Assembly (NCBI GenBank): GCA_016342495.1
Contig: JAEIOG010000037.1
Location: 1-45,209 of the forward strand
Length of the DNA: 45,209 bases
Direction: 5' to 3'
Source: Phycisphaerae bacterium
Lineage (GTDB): Bacteria > Planctomycetota > Phycisphaerae > Sedimentisphaerales > SM23-30
Below, one piece after another: positions 1 through 7,984 of this stretch; positions within the stretch are counted from its first letter, which is position 1; the number at the start of each line of letters is the position of its first letter. The position numbers and the translations under genes were made by a program. A model generated the notes under the pieces. The model saw nothing but the letters and a program-made list of their open reading frames with translations. It searched no databases and was not told the DNA's origin.

Positions 1-114
1 TTTTGAATTTATCCATGATTCCCTTCACGCTCACTGGACAAATCAACAATACCAATCATTGCTGTGAACGGTTACGAAACTTTTTAGTCTTATTTCTAAC
101 AGGTTGTGCAGGTG
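1..114 (+). promoter_or_regulatory. CRISPR leader-side sequence
   Basis: This AT-rich, gene-free stretch lies directly before the first intact repeat. The repeats end in ATTGAAAC at their right side and the only decayed repeat is at the right end. By the usual convention for this repeat family the leader, which holds the crRNA promoter and the integration site for new spacers, is therefore on this left side. I see no clear -10/-35 pair, and the leader continues out of the window. The cas operon is expected further left but cannot be seen. Confidence 0.6.
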
Positions 115-796
115 GTCGCTCCCCCCGAGGGAGCGTGGATTGAAACTTTAAAAGACAGCCACCCTGTCCTCAGAAAACAACGTCGCTCCCCCCGAGGGAG
201 CGTGGATTGAAACTCAGCTGGTCAATGATAATCGGCCAGTCATGAAAGTCGCTCCCCCCGAGGGAGCGTGGATTGAAACATTGCGCTGGCTACTATTACA
301 GAAGATCAAAGAAGTCGCTCCCCCCGAGGGAGCGTGGATTGAAACACATCCGGCTTGATAATATGCCGGCCGGCAGTCCGTCGCTCCCCCCGAGGGAGCG
401 TGGATTGAAACCCTTGACTGGGACGGGAACCGTCCAGCCTTTTCACGTCGCTCCCCCCGAGGGAGCGTGGATTGAAACAGATGATGGTGACCAGGTGTGG
501 ATTATCGACACTGTCGCTCCCCCCGAGGGAGCGTGGATTGAAACGTGTAAGTGAAGTATCCTTAGACGAATGGAAGGGGTCGCTCCCCCCGAGGGAGCGT
601 GGATTGAAACAATTACCGAAATGGATACAAAAGACACAGCACAAGTCGCTCCCCCCGAGGGAGCGTGGATTGAAACTCTTGCCAGTAATGGGAGTTATCA
701 TTCTCAATGACGTCGCTCCCCCCGAGGGAGCGTGGATTGAAACCCTATATATAATGTGACAAAACATATTTTCTCAGTCGCTCCCCCCCGGGATTG
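115..796 (+). CRISPR. Type I-C-like CRISPR array, 10 intact repeats plus one degenerate
   Basis: A 32-nt repeat starting GTCGCTCCCC and ending GTGGATTGAAAC recurs identically at 115, 182, 248, 314, 380, 447, 513, 579, 645 and 712. The ten spacers are 33-35 nt and all different. The repeat carries a short internal palindrome (CTCCC...GGGAG) and the ATTGAAAC end typical of subtype I-C repeats, in which Cas5 rather than Cas6 processes the crRNA. An eleventh repeat at 777 keeps about the first 12 bases and has lost roughly 10 internal bases, which marks the old trailer end. No cas gene is in the window, so the subtype rests on the repeat alone. Open reading frames across this region are artefacts of the repeat. 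Confidence 0.97.
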
Positions 797-1011
797 GCCA
801 GTGATTTTCAAAGGTGAGGAGCGTTTTGTGTAAAATACAGCGATATAGTGCTAGGATTTTCTTTGGTGTAGCCTACATTTTTTAAAACTCACTATTTTTT
901 GGTTTTTTCTTGTTAGTGTAATGTTAGGGTGCTATATTTAATAAGTAATGTTGGCAATTATCCTTATGGATAAGGCATTTTTATGTTTTTTCACCTGAAA
1001 AGTGGGGTTTT
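797..1011 (+). promoter_or_regulatory. umuDC promoter region
   Basis: The gap between the CRISPR trailer and umuD has no gene. A plausible sigma70 promoter is TTGTTA at 910-915, a 17-nt spacer, then TATATT at 933-938. The same segment holds a direct repeat of TGTTAG 13 bp apart (911-929). It sits over the promoter where a LexA-type operator would be expected for an SOS gene. I do not recognise an E. coli or Gram-positive LexA box, so SOS control is inferred from the gene family only. Confidence 0.45.
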
Positions 1012-1437
1012 ATGAATATAGAAGCGATTTATAGAGCTGGGACGGGTAGTGTATGCCTGCGGCCATTGTTTTTGTCGGCGGTGGCGGCGGGGTTTCCTTC
1101 GCCAGCTGAGGAATATATCGAAGGCAAGCTGGACTTGAATAAGCATCTGATCAGCAACCCGGCATCAACTTATTTTGTGCGGGTTACTGGTGAATCGATG
1201 ATTAATGCTGGTATTCACCCTGATGATATGCTTGTAGTCGACAGAGCTGTTAATGCCAAAGATGGCGATGTGGTGATTGCTTGCATTGATGGCGAACTGA
1301 CGGTCAAGACAATGCGAATAAAGCGGGGCCAGATTTGGCTAGTCCCTGAGAATAAGGCATATCAAAAGCAGAAGATTTCTGATGCAATGGATTTTGCAGT
1401 CTGGGGAGTTGTCCGGCATGTTATACATTCATTTTGA
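1012..1437 (+). CDS. umuD: UmuD-like S24 peptidase subunit of translesion polymerase V
   Basis: This 141-aa protein has the length and layout of UmuD. RecA-stimulated self-cleavage of UmuD gives UmuD', which joins UmuC as DNA polymerase V. The predicted cleavage bond is Ala26-Gly27 (context AVAAGFPSPA). The catalytic dyad is Ser62 in GESM and Lys99 in LTVKT. It has no DNA-binding N-terminus, so it is not LexA or a CI repressor. The ATG is taken because the family usually starts a few residues before the IYR segment; there is no strong Shine-Dalgarno. The gene is followed 11 nt later by umuC, an obvious operon. Damage-induced expression is expected from the family. Confidence 0.93.
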   Translation: MNIEAIYRAGTGSVCLRPLFLSAVAAGFPSPAEEYIEGKLDLNKHLISNPASTYFVRVTGESMINAGIHPDDMLVVDRAVNAKDGDVVIACIDGELTVKTMRIKRGQIWLVPENKAYQKQKISDAMDFAVWGVVRHVIHSF

Positions 1438-1448
1438 TCGGGGGAAAT

Positions 1449-2708
1449 ATGATATTTGCTTTGGTTGATTGTAATAATTTTTATGTTTCCTGTGAACGGG
1501 TATTTAACCCGGCTCTGGAAAACAGGCCGGTTGCAGTTTTGAGTAATAATGATGGCTGTATCGTGGCCCGTAGCAATGAAGTTAAAGCTTTAGGAATAAA
1601 GATGGGAGTGCCTTATTTCAAAGAAAAACCTTTTCTTAAAAAACATGGCACAGCAATATTTTCTTCTAATTATGCCCTTTACGGTGATATGTCTCAGCGG
1701 GTTATGAAAACTCTGGCAGGCTTTTGCGATGACATGGAAATCTATTCAATTGATGAAGCATTTCTGGATTTGAGTAATCTTGCAAACATTGATTTATGCG
1801 ATTATGGCCAACAGATTAGAAGAACAGTCAGGCAATGGACAGGGATTCCGGTTTCAGTTGGTATTGGGCCAACAAAAACATTAGCGAAGCTGGCTAATCA
1901 TTTGGCTAAACATGGTAATGGAGTTGTTGATCTAATTAATTGTGATAATATTGACAGCATATTATCTGGCACACCTTTGACTGATATCTGGGGTGTTTCG
2001 CGAGGGTATTCTAATCGACTGGCAACTGGAGGAATTGGCAATGCTCTGCAGTTGCGGGATACTGATGACCATTGGCTTAGGAAAGCATTGGGTGTTGTAG
2101 GTGTTAGAATAGCCCATGAGCTGCGTGGCCAGGTTTGTTATGACCTGGAACATAGCCCGCCACAGAATAAGACTATATGTAGCTCAAGATCTTTTGGCAG
2201 GCCAATCGAGAGTTTTGATGAATTAAGCCAGGCAGTAGCACAATATGTTAGCAGAGCAACTCAAAAACTAAGGAAGCAAAAGTTAGTAGCGGGAAGATTA
2301 ACAGTATTTGTAATGACCAGTGCCTTTGATAAAAAGCAGCGTTATTATGATAGTCAAAGCGTTGAGCTGCCGGTAACCAGCAGCGATACCGGAGAGTTGA
2401 TCCATTATGCATTGGGCTGTTTAACTAAAATTTATCGTAAGGGTTATAAATTTAAGAAAGCTGGCGTGCTATTAGAACAGCTTATCGATAAGGATCGGGT
2501 ACAACTTAATTTGTTTGACGATGTTGACCGGGGGCGTTCAGGAAAATTGATGAATGTTATTGATAAGATTAACTCGATGCAAAGTAATGCCATCAGCTAT
2601 GGAGCTGCAGGAATTGAGCAGAAACAGAAATGGAAGACGAAGTTTCAGATGCGATCTGGGCGGTATACTACCAGGTGGGATGAACTTGCGGTAGTGAAGG
2701 CGCGATAA
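1449..2708 (+). CDS. umuC: UmuC, Y-family DNA polymerase V catalytic subunit
   Basis: This is a full-length 419-aa Y-family polymerase that copies damaged DNA with UmuD'. The N-terminus carries the metal-binding FALVDCNNFYVSCE motif (Asp7). The palm motif YSIDEAFLDLS supplies Asp102 and Glu103. A C-terminal QLNLF at residues 352-356 matches the beta sliding-clamp binding motif, and the DUF4113-like tail (residues 365-419) is present. The ATG at 1449 is chosen over an upstream in-frame TTG at 1434 because it sits behind GGGGGAAAT and begins directly at the conserved FALVD motif. It is co-transcribed with umuD. Confidence 0.95.
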   Translation: MIFALVDCNNFYVSCERVFNPALENRPVAVLSNNDGCIVARSNEVKALGIKMGVPYFKEKPFLKKHGTAIFSSNYALYGDMSQRVMKTLAGFCDDMEIYSIDEAFLDLSNLANIDLCDYGQQIRRTVRQWTGIPVSVGIGPTKTLAKLANHLAKHGNGVVDLINCDNIDSILSGTPLTDIWGVSRGYSNRLATGGIGNALQLRDTDDHWLRKALGVVGVRIAHELRGQVCYDLEHSPPQNKTICSSRSFGRPIESFDELSQAVAQYVSRATQKLRKQKLVAGRLTVFVMTSAFDKKQRYYDSQSVELPVTSSDTGELIHYALGCLTKIYRKGYKFKKAGVLLEQLIDKDRVQLNLFDDVDRGRSGKLMNVIDKINSMQSNAISYGAAGIEQKQKWKTKFQMRSGRYTTRWDELAVVKAR

Positions 2709-2760
2709 GTAATAGAAAAAAATTAATGTAAACAGAAAAAGCTTGCCGATATATTTTTGT

Positions 2761-2806
2761 AAGGGTGGAACCGGGCTCTGGTTACGCATCTCCCTCCGAG
2801 ACCCTT
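2761..2806 (+). ncRNA. Candidate structured RNA element (three-way junction)
   Basis: Between umuC and the next gene, AAGGGT (2761-2766) pairs with ACCCTT (2801-2806). Inside are two small hairpins: AACC/GGTT (2769-2772 with 2780-2783) and CTC/GAG (2790-2792 with 2798-2800). The second presents CCTCC in its loop. The first strand, GGGTGGAACCGGG, looks like the T-box core, but there is no room for a T-box stem I. It could be an attenuator or terminator (TTTT follows) or a leader element of the gene at 2850. The fold was assigned by eye. Confidence 0.35.
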
Positions 2807-2849
2807 TTAACTATTTATTTGATAAGAACTTAGTTGAAAGGAACATTTC

Positions 2850-3137
2850 ATGGACAATACTCAATTATTACTTTTTGATGAACCTGCAATAGCAGATACC
2901 GGTGTATGGTGCCAGTTGTCCCAGGAGATCGATCCGGGACAATGGGCCCAGCTGTGTCGTATTATAGGCAACCTAGATATAAATGAGTTCCAAAGGGTGC
3001 AGGAATATCTTCATGGTCGCCGTAACTGTCTCAAGCGGCCTAATCCGGATTCATTGCGGGCTAGGTTCAAAAGAATGTATAAATTTGATCAGGCAGACGC
3101 GAAAGAACTACCACTGGTTAAGCTGGGCTGCGATTAG
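2850..3137 (+). CDS. Small protein of the umuDC cassette with N-terminal clamp-binding-like motif
   Basis: This 95-aa protein is not one I recognise. Its N-terminus MDNTQLLLFDEP contains QLLLF at residues 5-9, close to the bacterial beta-clamp binding consensus QL(S/D)LF also seen at the end of UmuC next door. The rest is soluble and mixed-charge, with a Trp-containing segment (residues 19-36) and a basic stretch RRNCLKRPNPDSLRARFKRM (about 58-77). The ATG is preceded by GAAAGGAA. It lies 141 nt after umuC on the same strand and may belong to the same damage-response unit. A role at the replication clamp is inference from one short motif. Confidence 0.55.
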   Translation: MDNTQLLLFDEPAIADTGVWCQLSQEIDPGQWAQLCRIIGNLDINEFQRVQEYLHGRRNCLKRPNPDSLRARFKRMYKFDQADAKELPLVKLGCD

Positions 3138-3163
3138 GGTTCAGGAAGCAGATTATTTATTGC

Positions 3164-3298
3164 TTAACTTAAGCCAATAGCTTTTAGGATTTTTATCGCA
3201 TTTTCAAGAGACAAAGATAGCTTGTCTTGCTCAAAAGCACTAACGGTAGGTTTACTGATACCTACAATGCTGGCAAGCTTATCTTGCGATATTTTCAT
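3164..3298 (-). CDS. Short XRE-family helix-turn-helix protein, possibly truncated
   Basis: This 44-aa reading frame encodes a recognisable HTH: ISQDKLASIVGISKPTVSAF followed by E-Q-D-K and a LENAIKILKA helix. It is the size of an XRE HTH without its first helix. The frame is open upstream for about a dozen codons (reading ILKSRIERCL) but offers no standard start, so the original gene may have been longer. Such short XRE proteins are often antitoxins or phage regulators. No partner toxin is intact beside it. The stretch 3299-3448 up to the DUF4143 gene holds no gene I can support. Confidence 0.55.
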   Translation of the reverse strand: MKISQDKLASIVGISKPTVSAFEQDKLSLSLENAIKILKAIGLS

Positions 3299-3448
3299 TA
3301 AACATCTTTCTATCCGAGATTTAAGGATAGTTAATGCCGCCTATGATGATTATCTTGGGAGTCTGCCTGTGAGTATGATCTATTAAGAGCTCATAAGTTT
3401 ATGGCCGATGAGTTGATTAAAAATTCCGGGCAATATTGCATGATGCGT

Positions 3449-4621
3449 TTATTCCGATGGAGTAAACATTCCATGAAGTAATGGATTGCAAACTCTGGCA
3501 TCTTTATAGGTTGTTTTTTCCTGGCCATCATACCAGACAAATTTGTCTACAGTTTCAGTTTTTGAGATCGCAGCTTCAAAATGTTTTAATCCCGAAATGA
3601 AATCTGGCTGAAAAGTTTTAGCTGATTTGATTTCTATAGCTGAGAATTTGCGGCCTTGAGTGACCAACAGGTCAACTTCGTTGCCATGAGAGTCGCGATA
3701 GAAATGAAGTTGTGGCTGTTGACCTTGATTAAGCAATTTTTTGACCACTTCGAGAATCATCAGATTTTCATATAATCCACCTCTTAATGGGTCTCGCTGA
3801 ACTTGTTGAGCGGTTTGGAGTCCCAGCAGCCATGCGGCAAGGCCAACATCTGTAAAATATAATTTGGATGATTTTACCAAGCGTTTTCTGATATTTCTAA
3901 AATATGGTGGCAGTTCAAAAAGTATGTATGATGCCTTTAGAACTGAAACCCAACTCTTGATAGTTGATGAGGTTACGCCAATATCATTTGCTAAAGAAGA
4001 GTAGTTGATTAGTTGGCCAACACGGCCTGCTATAAGCCTTAGAAATTCATTAAAGCGTGTCAGGTCTTTGAGATTGATCAATGCCCTAACATCTCGCTCG
4101 ATATAAGTAGCAATATATGATGAATAAAATCGACTTGGTCTAAGTTGGTTTTCATGCAACCTTGGGTAGAATCCCTGGATTATCATTTCGTAGGCATTTT
4201 GCTGCGGTCTTTTATATTGGATAAGCTCATTAATTGAAAAGGGAAGCAATTCTAAAATAGCGGTTCTTCCTGCCAGTGACTGGCTGACGGCCTGATGAAC
4301 TTCAGGTTGATGGCTGCCTGTAAGGATGAATTTGCCTGGGGTTTGTTGTTGGTCAATCAAACCCTGAAGATAGCTTAAAAGTTGCGGGACTCTCTGGATT
4401 TCATCTAGAATAACTCCATGGGGAAATTCAGACAATAAGCCACGGGGGTCATTTATAGCATTTTGACGAATATCTGGATCTTCCAGCGAACAATAGCCTA
4501 AAGACGGAAAAGCCATCCTGGACAGAGTGGTCTTACCAGATTGGCGAGGGCCTAATATGGTTACAGCCGGATATTCTTTGGCACATTGCAACAACTCATT
4601 TTGTATATTTCTAATAATCAT
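3449..4621 (-). CDS. AAA ATPase with C-terminal DUF4143 domain
   Basis: A 390-aa protein of the widespread AAA_14/DUF4143 family. Walker A is GPRQSGKTT (residues 24-32) and Walker B is VILDEIQR (about 69-76). Sensor-like ILTGSHQ follows, and the C-terminal half carries the DUF4143 PD-(D/E)XK-like core with EVDLLVTQG and AIEIKSAK. The biological role of the family is unsettled. The start is placed at MIIRNIQ, typical for the family; an in-frame ATG lies 7 codons upstream. No Shine-Dalgarno is evident. Its direction and position next to the integrase leave it unclear whether it belongs to the host or to the element. Confidence 0.85.
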   Translation of the reverse strand: MIIRNIQNELLQCAKEYPAVTILGPRQSGKTTLSRMAFPSLGYCSLEDPDIRQNAINDPRGLLSEFPHGVILDEIQRVPQLLSYLQGLIDQQQTPGKFILTGSHQPEVHQAVSQSLAGRTAILELLPFSINELIQYKRPQQNAYEMIIQGFYPRLHENQLRPSRFYSSYIATYIERDVRALINLKDLTRFNEFLRLIAGRVGQLINYSSLANDIGVTSSTIKSWVSVLKASYILFELPPYFRNIRKRLVKSSKLYFTDVGLAAWLLGLQTAQQVQRDPLRGGLYENLMILEVVKKLLNQGQQPQLHFYRDSHGNEVDLLVTQGRKFSAIEIKSAKTFQPDFISGLKHFEAAISKTETVDKFVWYDGQEKTTYKDARVCNPLLHGMFTPSE

Positions 4622-4641
4622 AGTATATGAATAATAACTCA

Positions 4642-4684
4642 TTTTTGTGTAAATTTCAAGTTAAACTTTAAATTTGCACAAAAA
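4642..4684. repeat. Imperfect inverted repeat upstream of the DUF4143 gene
   Basis: TTTTTGTGTAAATTT (4642-4656) and AAATTTGCACAAAAA (4670-4684) are inverted copies matching at 14 of 15 positions around a 13-nt loop. It lies between the DUF4143 start and the end of the integrase gene. It could be an operator for the ATPase gene, or core-type sequence of an attachment site, since it directly borders the integrase. I found no matching copy at the right end of the window. Confidence 0.45.
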
Positions 4685-4729
4685 ACATCATATTTTAGGC
4701 TGAAAACAGGGTGTGGTTGATTGTTGTGC

Positions 4730-5926
4730 CTAAAACACCGGTAAGCTCTGGATCGCCGATTCGATCTGATTTTGGGTGGTGTGGGTGTAAATATTCATGG
4801 TCAGTTCGATTTTGCTATGCCGCATGAGTTGCTGGGCGGTTTTAGGATGGACTCCGGCATTGGCCAGCAGGGTGCCAAAGGTATGTCTTAAGCTGTGAAA
4901 GTCGAGTTTGCCGCTGCCGATATCGCGATGAATAATTTGGGCAGCTTCGAGATCAGCTTTGATCATTTTTGAGGTTTTATCGGGGACATGAATTAGCTGG
5001 TCATCTGGTTTTTTACCCTGTATATGGTTTTTTAGTAATTGAGCTGTTTCGCTCTTTAGCGGCAGCCTTGCAGTTTGACGGTTTTTGGTAAATTCTCCGG
5101 GTAGAAAAATGACCTGGGTATCACAGTTGACATTTTCTACTTTCAAGGCCCGCAGTTCCCCAGCTCGCAGGCCAGTCTCGATAGCTAATCTGTATAGCAA
5201 TGCCCGTCTGGACCCAGATAGACTAAAGAGTCGGGGCTGTGTGGCAGTGGTTGCCAACAGTTTGTGTATTTCCTGGGCGGTTAAAGCTCTTCGTAACTGC
5301 GGGTCAGATTTGAAGAGTTTCATATTAGCAACTGGCGACTTTATCAAATGATTTTCCATAACCGCCCAGTTACAAAATGCTTTAATGTTTTTGATGAGAT
5401 GGTTGCGGGTGCTGTTAGATAATGATAGCTTTTGATTTCCTTTTTTGCTGGTGGCTTTGATAAGCCAGACAGAAATTACTGATTCACTGATATCACTGAA
5501 ATACAGGAAGCTGCAGCCATTGATGCAGCGTTTAATACGGGCATATTGTTGATTAATGTGATGTTCGGTACAGCCACAGCCTTTGAGGTATTGTTTCCAT
5601 TGTTCCATATGCTCTGTGAGCATTTTACTGGCGGCATGTTCCTGACGATCAATAAGGCCGGTAGCAGCGATCTTGGCTTTTACTTTATGGTTAATAGTTT
5701 CGAGCCATTGGGTTAATTCGCCAGTTAAAGGCAAGAAGCTGGACTTTAACGATACCATCGCCTCAATCTTATGGGCAAAGACCTGTGCGGTTCTTTGTGA
5801 TGCCAGGCCGGTTGAGAAACGATGCCGACAGCCAATGTGATCGGTAAAGTCAATGGTCCAGTTCTTAGGGACAATGATCTTGCCATCCCTGCCTTTATAC
5901 TTCATTTTATAGATATTAACAGCCAT
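4730..5926 (-). CDS. int: Tyrosine recombinase integrase
   Basis: A 398-aa phage integrase catalysing site-specific insertion and excision of the element. An N-terminal arm-binding or core-binding region (about 95-200, SAM-like) precedes the catalytic domain (about 210-395). The active-site set is complete: Arg254 in ETGLRAGELRA, Lys281 in FTKNRQ, His344 and Arg347 in FHSLRHTF, His370 in LMRHSKIE, and Tyr380 in MNIYTH. The ATG follows AAAGGT. It lies 69 nt downstream of the excisionase on the same strand, so both are likely read from one leftward promoter. Its presence at the left boundary suggests that attL lies near 4.65-4.73 kb, though I could not define it. Confidence 0.95.
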   Translation of the reverse strand: MAVNIYKMKYKGRDGKIIVPKNWTIDFTDHIGCRHRFSTGLASQRTAQVFAHKIEAMVSLKSSFLPLTGELTQWLETINHKVKAKIAATGLIDRQEHAASKMLTEHMEQWKQYLKGCGCTEHHINQQYARIKRCINGCSFLYFSDISESVISVWLIKATSKKGNQKLSLSNSTRNHLIKNIKAFCNWAVMENHLIKSPVANMKLFKSDPQLRRALTAQEIHKLLATTATQPRLFSLSGSRRALLYRLAIETGLRAGELRALKVENVNCDTQVIFLPGEFTKNRQTARLPLKSETAQLLKNHIQGKKPDDQLIHVPDKTSKMIKADLEAAQIIHRDIGSGKLDFHSLRHTFGTLLANAGVHPKTAQQLMRHSKIELTMNIYTHTTQNQIESAIQSLPVF

Positions 5927-5995
5927 ATTGTACCTTTCAAAAGCTTGTTTCGTTTACACCATTAATCCATTTTATGGCCTAAGTCATCAAGTCAA

Positions 5996-6247
5996 TTAAA
6001 GGGATTTAAGCAGATTTTTTTTATGCTGCTGCCATCGGTGGGCATTAGGGCAATCGAATTTTATCCATGCCAGGATTTCATCGCGGGGCCAAAGAATCCT
6101 GCGGCCAAATTTAGTAGGGGCAGGTATTTTACCTTCGGTTCTTAGCTGATAGAGTAAGGTGCGACTGATACGTAATTGTGCTGCAAGTTCATCGGTAGTT
6201 AGCATAAGGGGGATCTGGTTTTCTGAATTTTGATATTTGTTTGTCAT
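5996..6247 (-). CDS. Excisionase-type helix-turn-helix protein
   Basis: An 83-aa MerR-like/excisionase-family DNA-binding protein. The domain LTTDELAAQLRISRTLLYQL followed by GKIPAPTKFGRRILWPRDEI is the classic HTH_17 layout, with a winged turn and a Trp before the last helix. It sits directly upstream of the integrase on the same strand, the standard place for a recombination directionality factor, and probably also bends DNA at the attachment site. The start ATG at 6247 is preceded by ACGGA. The 57-bp conserved promoter element lies 43 nt before it. Confidence 0.88.
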   Translation of the reverse strand: MTNKYQNSENQIPLMLTTDELAAQLRISRTLLYQLRTEGKIPAPTKFGRRILWPRDEILAWIKFDCPNAHRWQQHKKNLLKSL

Positions 6248-6290
6248 AGCGGTTCCGTAATATCTAAAAAGTTAGTTCAATCTATACTGT

Positions 6291-6347
6291 ATATCTATTG
6301 TTAACTCACCAAAACCTTCACCTGTCAGAATTTAGGGTATTTTTTTT
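6291..6347 (-). promoter_or_regulatory. Conserved phage promoter element, copy A (towards xis-int)
   Basis: Read on the minus strand this is A8, six variable bases, AAATTCTGACA, seven variable bases (GGTGAAG), then a 25-bp block starting GTTTTGGTGAG and ending AATAGATAT. The same 11-bp and 25-bp blocks are identical at 9749-9805 and 27349-27405. It ends 43 nt before the excisionase start. The A-tract resembles an UP element and TTCTGACA a -35-like box. I interpret it as a promoter, or promoter plus operator, used by the phage regulatory machinery. Confidence 0.7.
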
Positions 6348-6426
6348 AATAAATATTAAAAAAGTATGCATAAGTATTTATTTAATAACAGCTTAGAATT
6401 TTTTGTAAAAAAATAGGAATTCTGCA

Positions 6427-6455
6427 TTGACAATACCCTATCAATTACCTAACAT
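6427..6455 (+). promoter_or_regulatory. Sigma70-type rightward promoter
   Basis: A perfect -35 TTGACA (6427-6432), a 17-nt spacer and TAACAT (6450-6455) make this the best host-type promoter in the region. It would transcribe the 53-aa membrane peptide and the two unknown genes up to the terminator at 8906. It is divergent from the conserved leftward element at 6291-6347, so the 6.25-6.6 kb gap is a divergent control region. The untranslated leader from about 6462 to 6600 contains no gene I can support. Confidence 0.7.
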
Positions 6456-6600
6456 AGTCACTGTATTAACCTGTGATACAAACGAAGGACTGGTCCGGAA
6501 ACCGCAGGTATTCAAAAGGCTTAAATCATTTACCCACAACGTTTTATGAGTAGAAGATCTGCGCCTATTTTCAGTGTATTCTTATCTATAAGGCTATGTT

Positions 6601-6762
6601 ATGCATTTAACTATGACCATAATTAAACACAAAGACTTTTTCGCCTGGCTATTAATTGTCATGATGATCGCAGCGTCGATTCGTTATGGTACAGCCGGTG
6701 ACCTACGCAAATGTATTTATTGGGCCTGCGGGGCCGGGCTTAATATTGCAATTACAATATAA
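6601..6762 (+). CDS. Small membrane protein with YW motif
   Basis: This 53-aa peptide (49 aa if the internal ATG at 6613 is used) has a hydrophobic helix FFAWLLIVMMIAASI followed by GDLRKCIYWACGAGLNIAIT. The ATG at 6601 has a weak AAGG seven bases upstream. The second half resembles the end of the 46-aa peptide encoded at 14311-14451: both show (D/W)-R, three residues, Y-W, a small-residue helix, L, and a VT/IT ending. I do not know its function. It is first in the transcript from the promoter at 6427 and probably sits in the inner membrane. Confidence 0.5.
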   Translation: MHLTMTIIKHKDFFAWLLIVMMIAASIRYGTAGDLRKCIYWACGAGLNIAITI

Positions 6763-6811
6763 CCACCATATGTTTATTTAAAAATTCAATCACAACAAGG
6801 AGTAGCTATCA

Positions 6812-7984
6812 GTGAAGCAATACAATCCACAATTAGTAATGAGACAGGTCAGCAAAAAACTATTGAAAACATTTTTTCAAGAGAACTGGAACTGTTGTTT
6901 TAATATTGACTGGGATAATTTAGTTAAAACCCAAATACAGGATATTTATGATGCATTTTTGAAGTTACCTGAAGAGCGACGGCGTTTACTGGAAGTTGAC
7001 CTGCAAGATATTCATAGCATAGCTGCAAGTGACAGCGGCATATCAATATTGGTGGAACAGGCATCTTTAATTTGCATTGATATTAATCAGGAGTTAGAGA
7101 AATATGAGAGCCGCTATGATATGGCTATGGCTGTTTTCCTTAAACATCCTGATATTTGGAAAGAAGCGGTACCTATTGTTCATGTTGAACACCTCAGTAA
7201 ACGATTCTGGTATCGTCGCAGTAATTTACCAATGACCAATAGCAGTCCATCTCAGATGGCTATTGATGCATTTAAAACAGATATTTCAGCATTTTATCTG
7301 CAAGCTCAGGGTCGCGGGCAAAGTTGCCAGGTAGATATAATTAATCGAAATGAACATCAGGACTATTACTTTGTATATCTTAGTGACCATACTGATACTG
7401 ATATAACCTGGGATAATCAAGGTCAATTAAAAAGAATTAATCGACGTCATGCCTTTGAAATTGTATTTATATATGATGTATTTCAGGGGACATTAGATAT
7501 ATATGCTCAGGGCGGCAAAAAAATCATTCAGCCTTTACAGCAGATTTTTGCCAAAGAGATTTTGGGTATTGATATTGACCCTCAAGATAATAGCACACCT
7601 TATGATGTTGCTAATCTAAAGCAGAGATCATTTACCTTTGCAACTGACCCGGAAGATGGGATTAGCCAGGTATCGGTTCGGATGCTGAAGATGTCACCTT
7701 TAGGTAATAGGAAAAAGAAGATCATAGTGAAATTGCCAGCTGATGGCCATCCAGAGGAAATCTATGCATTTCTTGATAATGACTTAAATGGTGAAAAATT
7801 GCCATTATCGGTATTACAGGTAGAACGAGCAACTATATCAATAAAACTTAATGGCTATGGCAGACGAAAGGCATTAACCTTTGATATTGGCCCAAAATCA
7901 AGCAACCTTAAGAGTCAACCGGAAAACATTCGTCAAATTGGCGAGAAATATTTAAGGAGATGGGGAATTGACCGATCCGCTTAA
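6812..7984 (+). CDS. Conserved-looking protein of unknown function
   Basis: A 390-aa soluble protein I do not recognise. A charged N-terminal half, with an ILVEQASLICIDINQELEKY helix around residues 85-105, is followed by a segment with many aromatic residues (about 130-260). The C-terminus ends in EKYLRRWGI. There are no membrane helices, no signal peptide and no nucleotide-binding loop. The GTG start is supported by AAGGAG eight bases upstream. It overlaps the next gene by 17 nt, which suggests translational coupling. Position just right of the integration genes, under a host-type promoter, fits an early or lysogeny function, but that is inference. Confidence 0.6.
   Translation: MKQYNPQLVMRQVSKKLLKTFFQENWNCCFNIDWDNLVKTQIQDIYDAFLKLPEERRRLLEVDLQDIHSIAASDSGISILVEQASLICIDINQELEKYESRYDMAMAVFLKHPDIWKEAVPIVHVEHLSKRFWYRRSNLPMTNSSPSQMAIDAFKTDISAFYLQAQGRGQSCQVDIINRNEHQDYYFVYLSDHTDTDITWDNQGQLKRINRRHAFEIVFIYDVFQGTLDIYAQGGKKIIQPLQQIFAKEILGIDIDPQDNSTPYDVANLKQRSFTFATDPEDGISQVSVRMLKMSPLGNRKKKIIVKLPADGHPEEIYAFLDNDLNGEKLPLSVLQVERATISIKLNGYGRRKALTFDIGPKSSNLKSQPENIRQIGEKYLRRWGIDRSA

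Noticed and set aside
273-767. Open reading frames of 60-150 codons on both strands between 273 and 767
   Set aside because: They are translations of the CRISPR repeat in different frames (the same short peptide recurs every 66-67 bp), not genes.
2761-2806. T-box riboswitch
   Set aside because: The core strand resembles it, but there is no space for stem I and no aminoacyl-tRNA or amino-acid gene downstream. Kept only as an unspecified structure.
3340-3448. Remnant of a toxin gene near the short XRE protein
   Set aside because: A 26-codon frame (MADELIKNSG and on) and a short upstream extension exist, but stops interrupt them and no family can be recognised.
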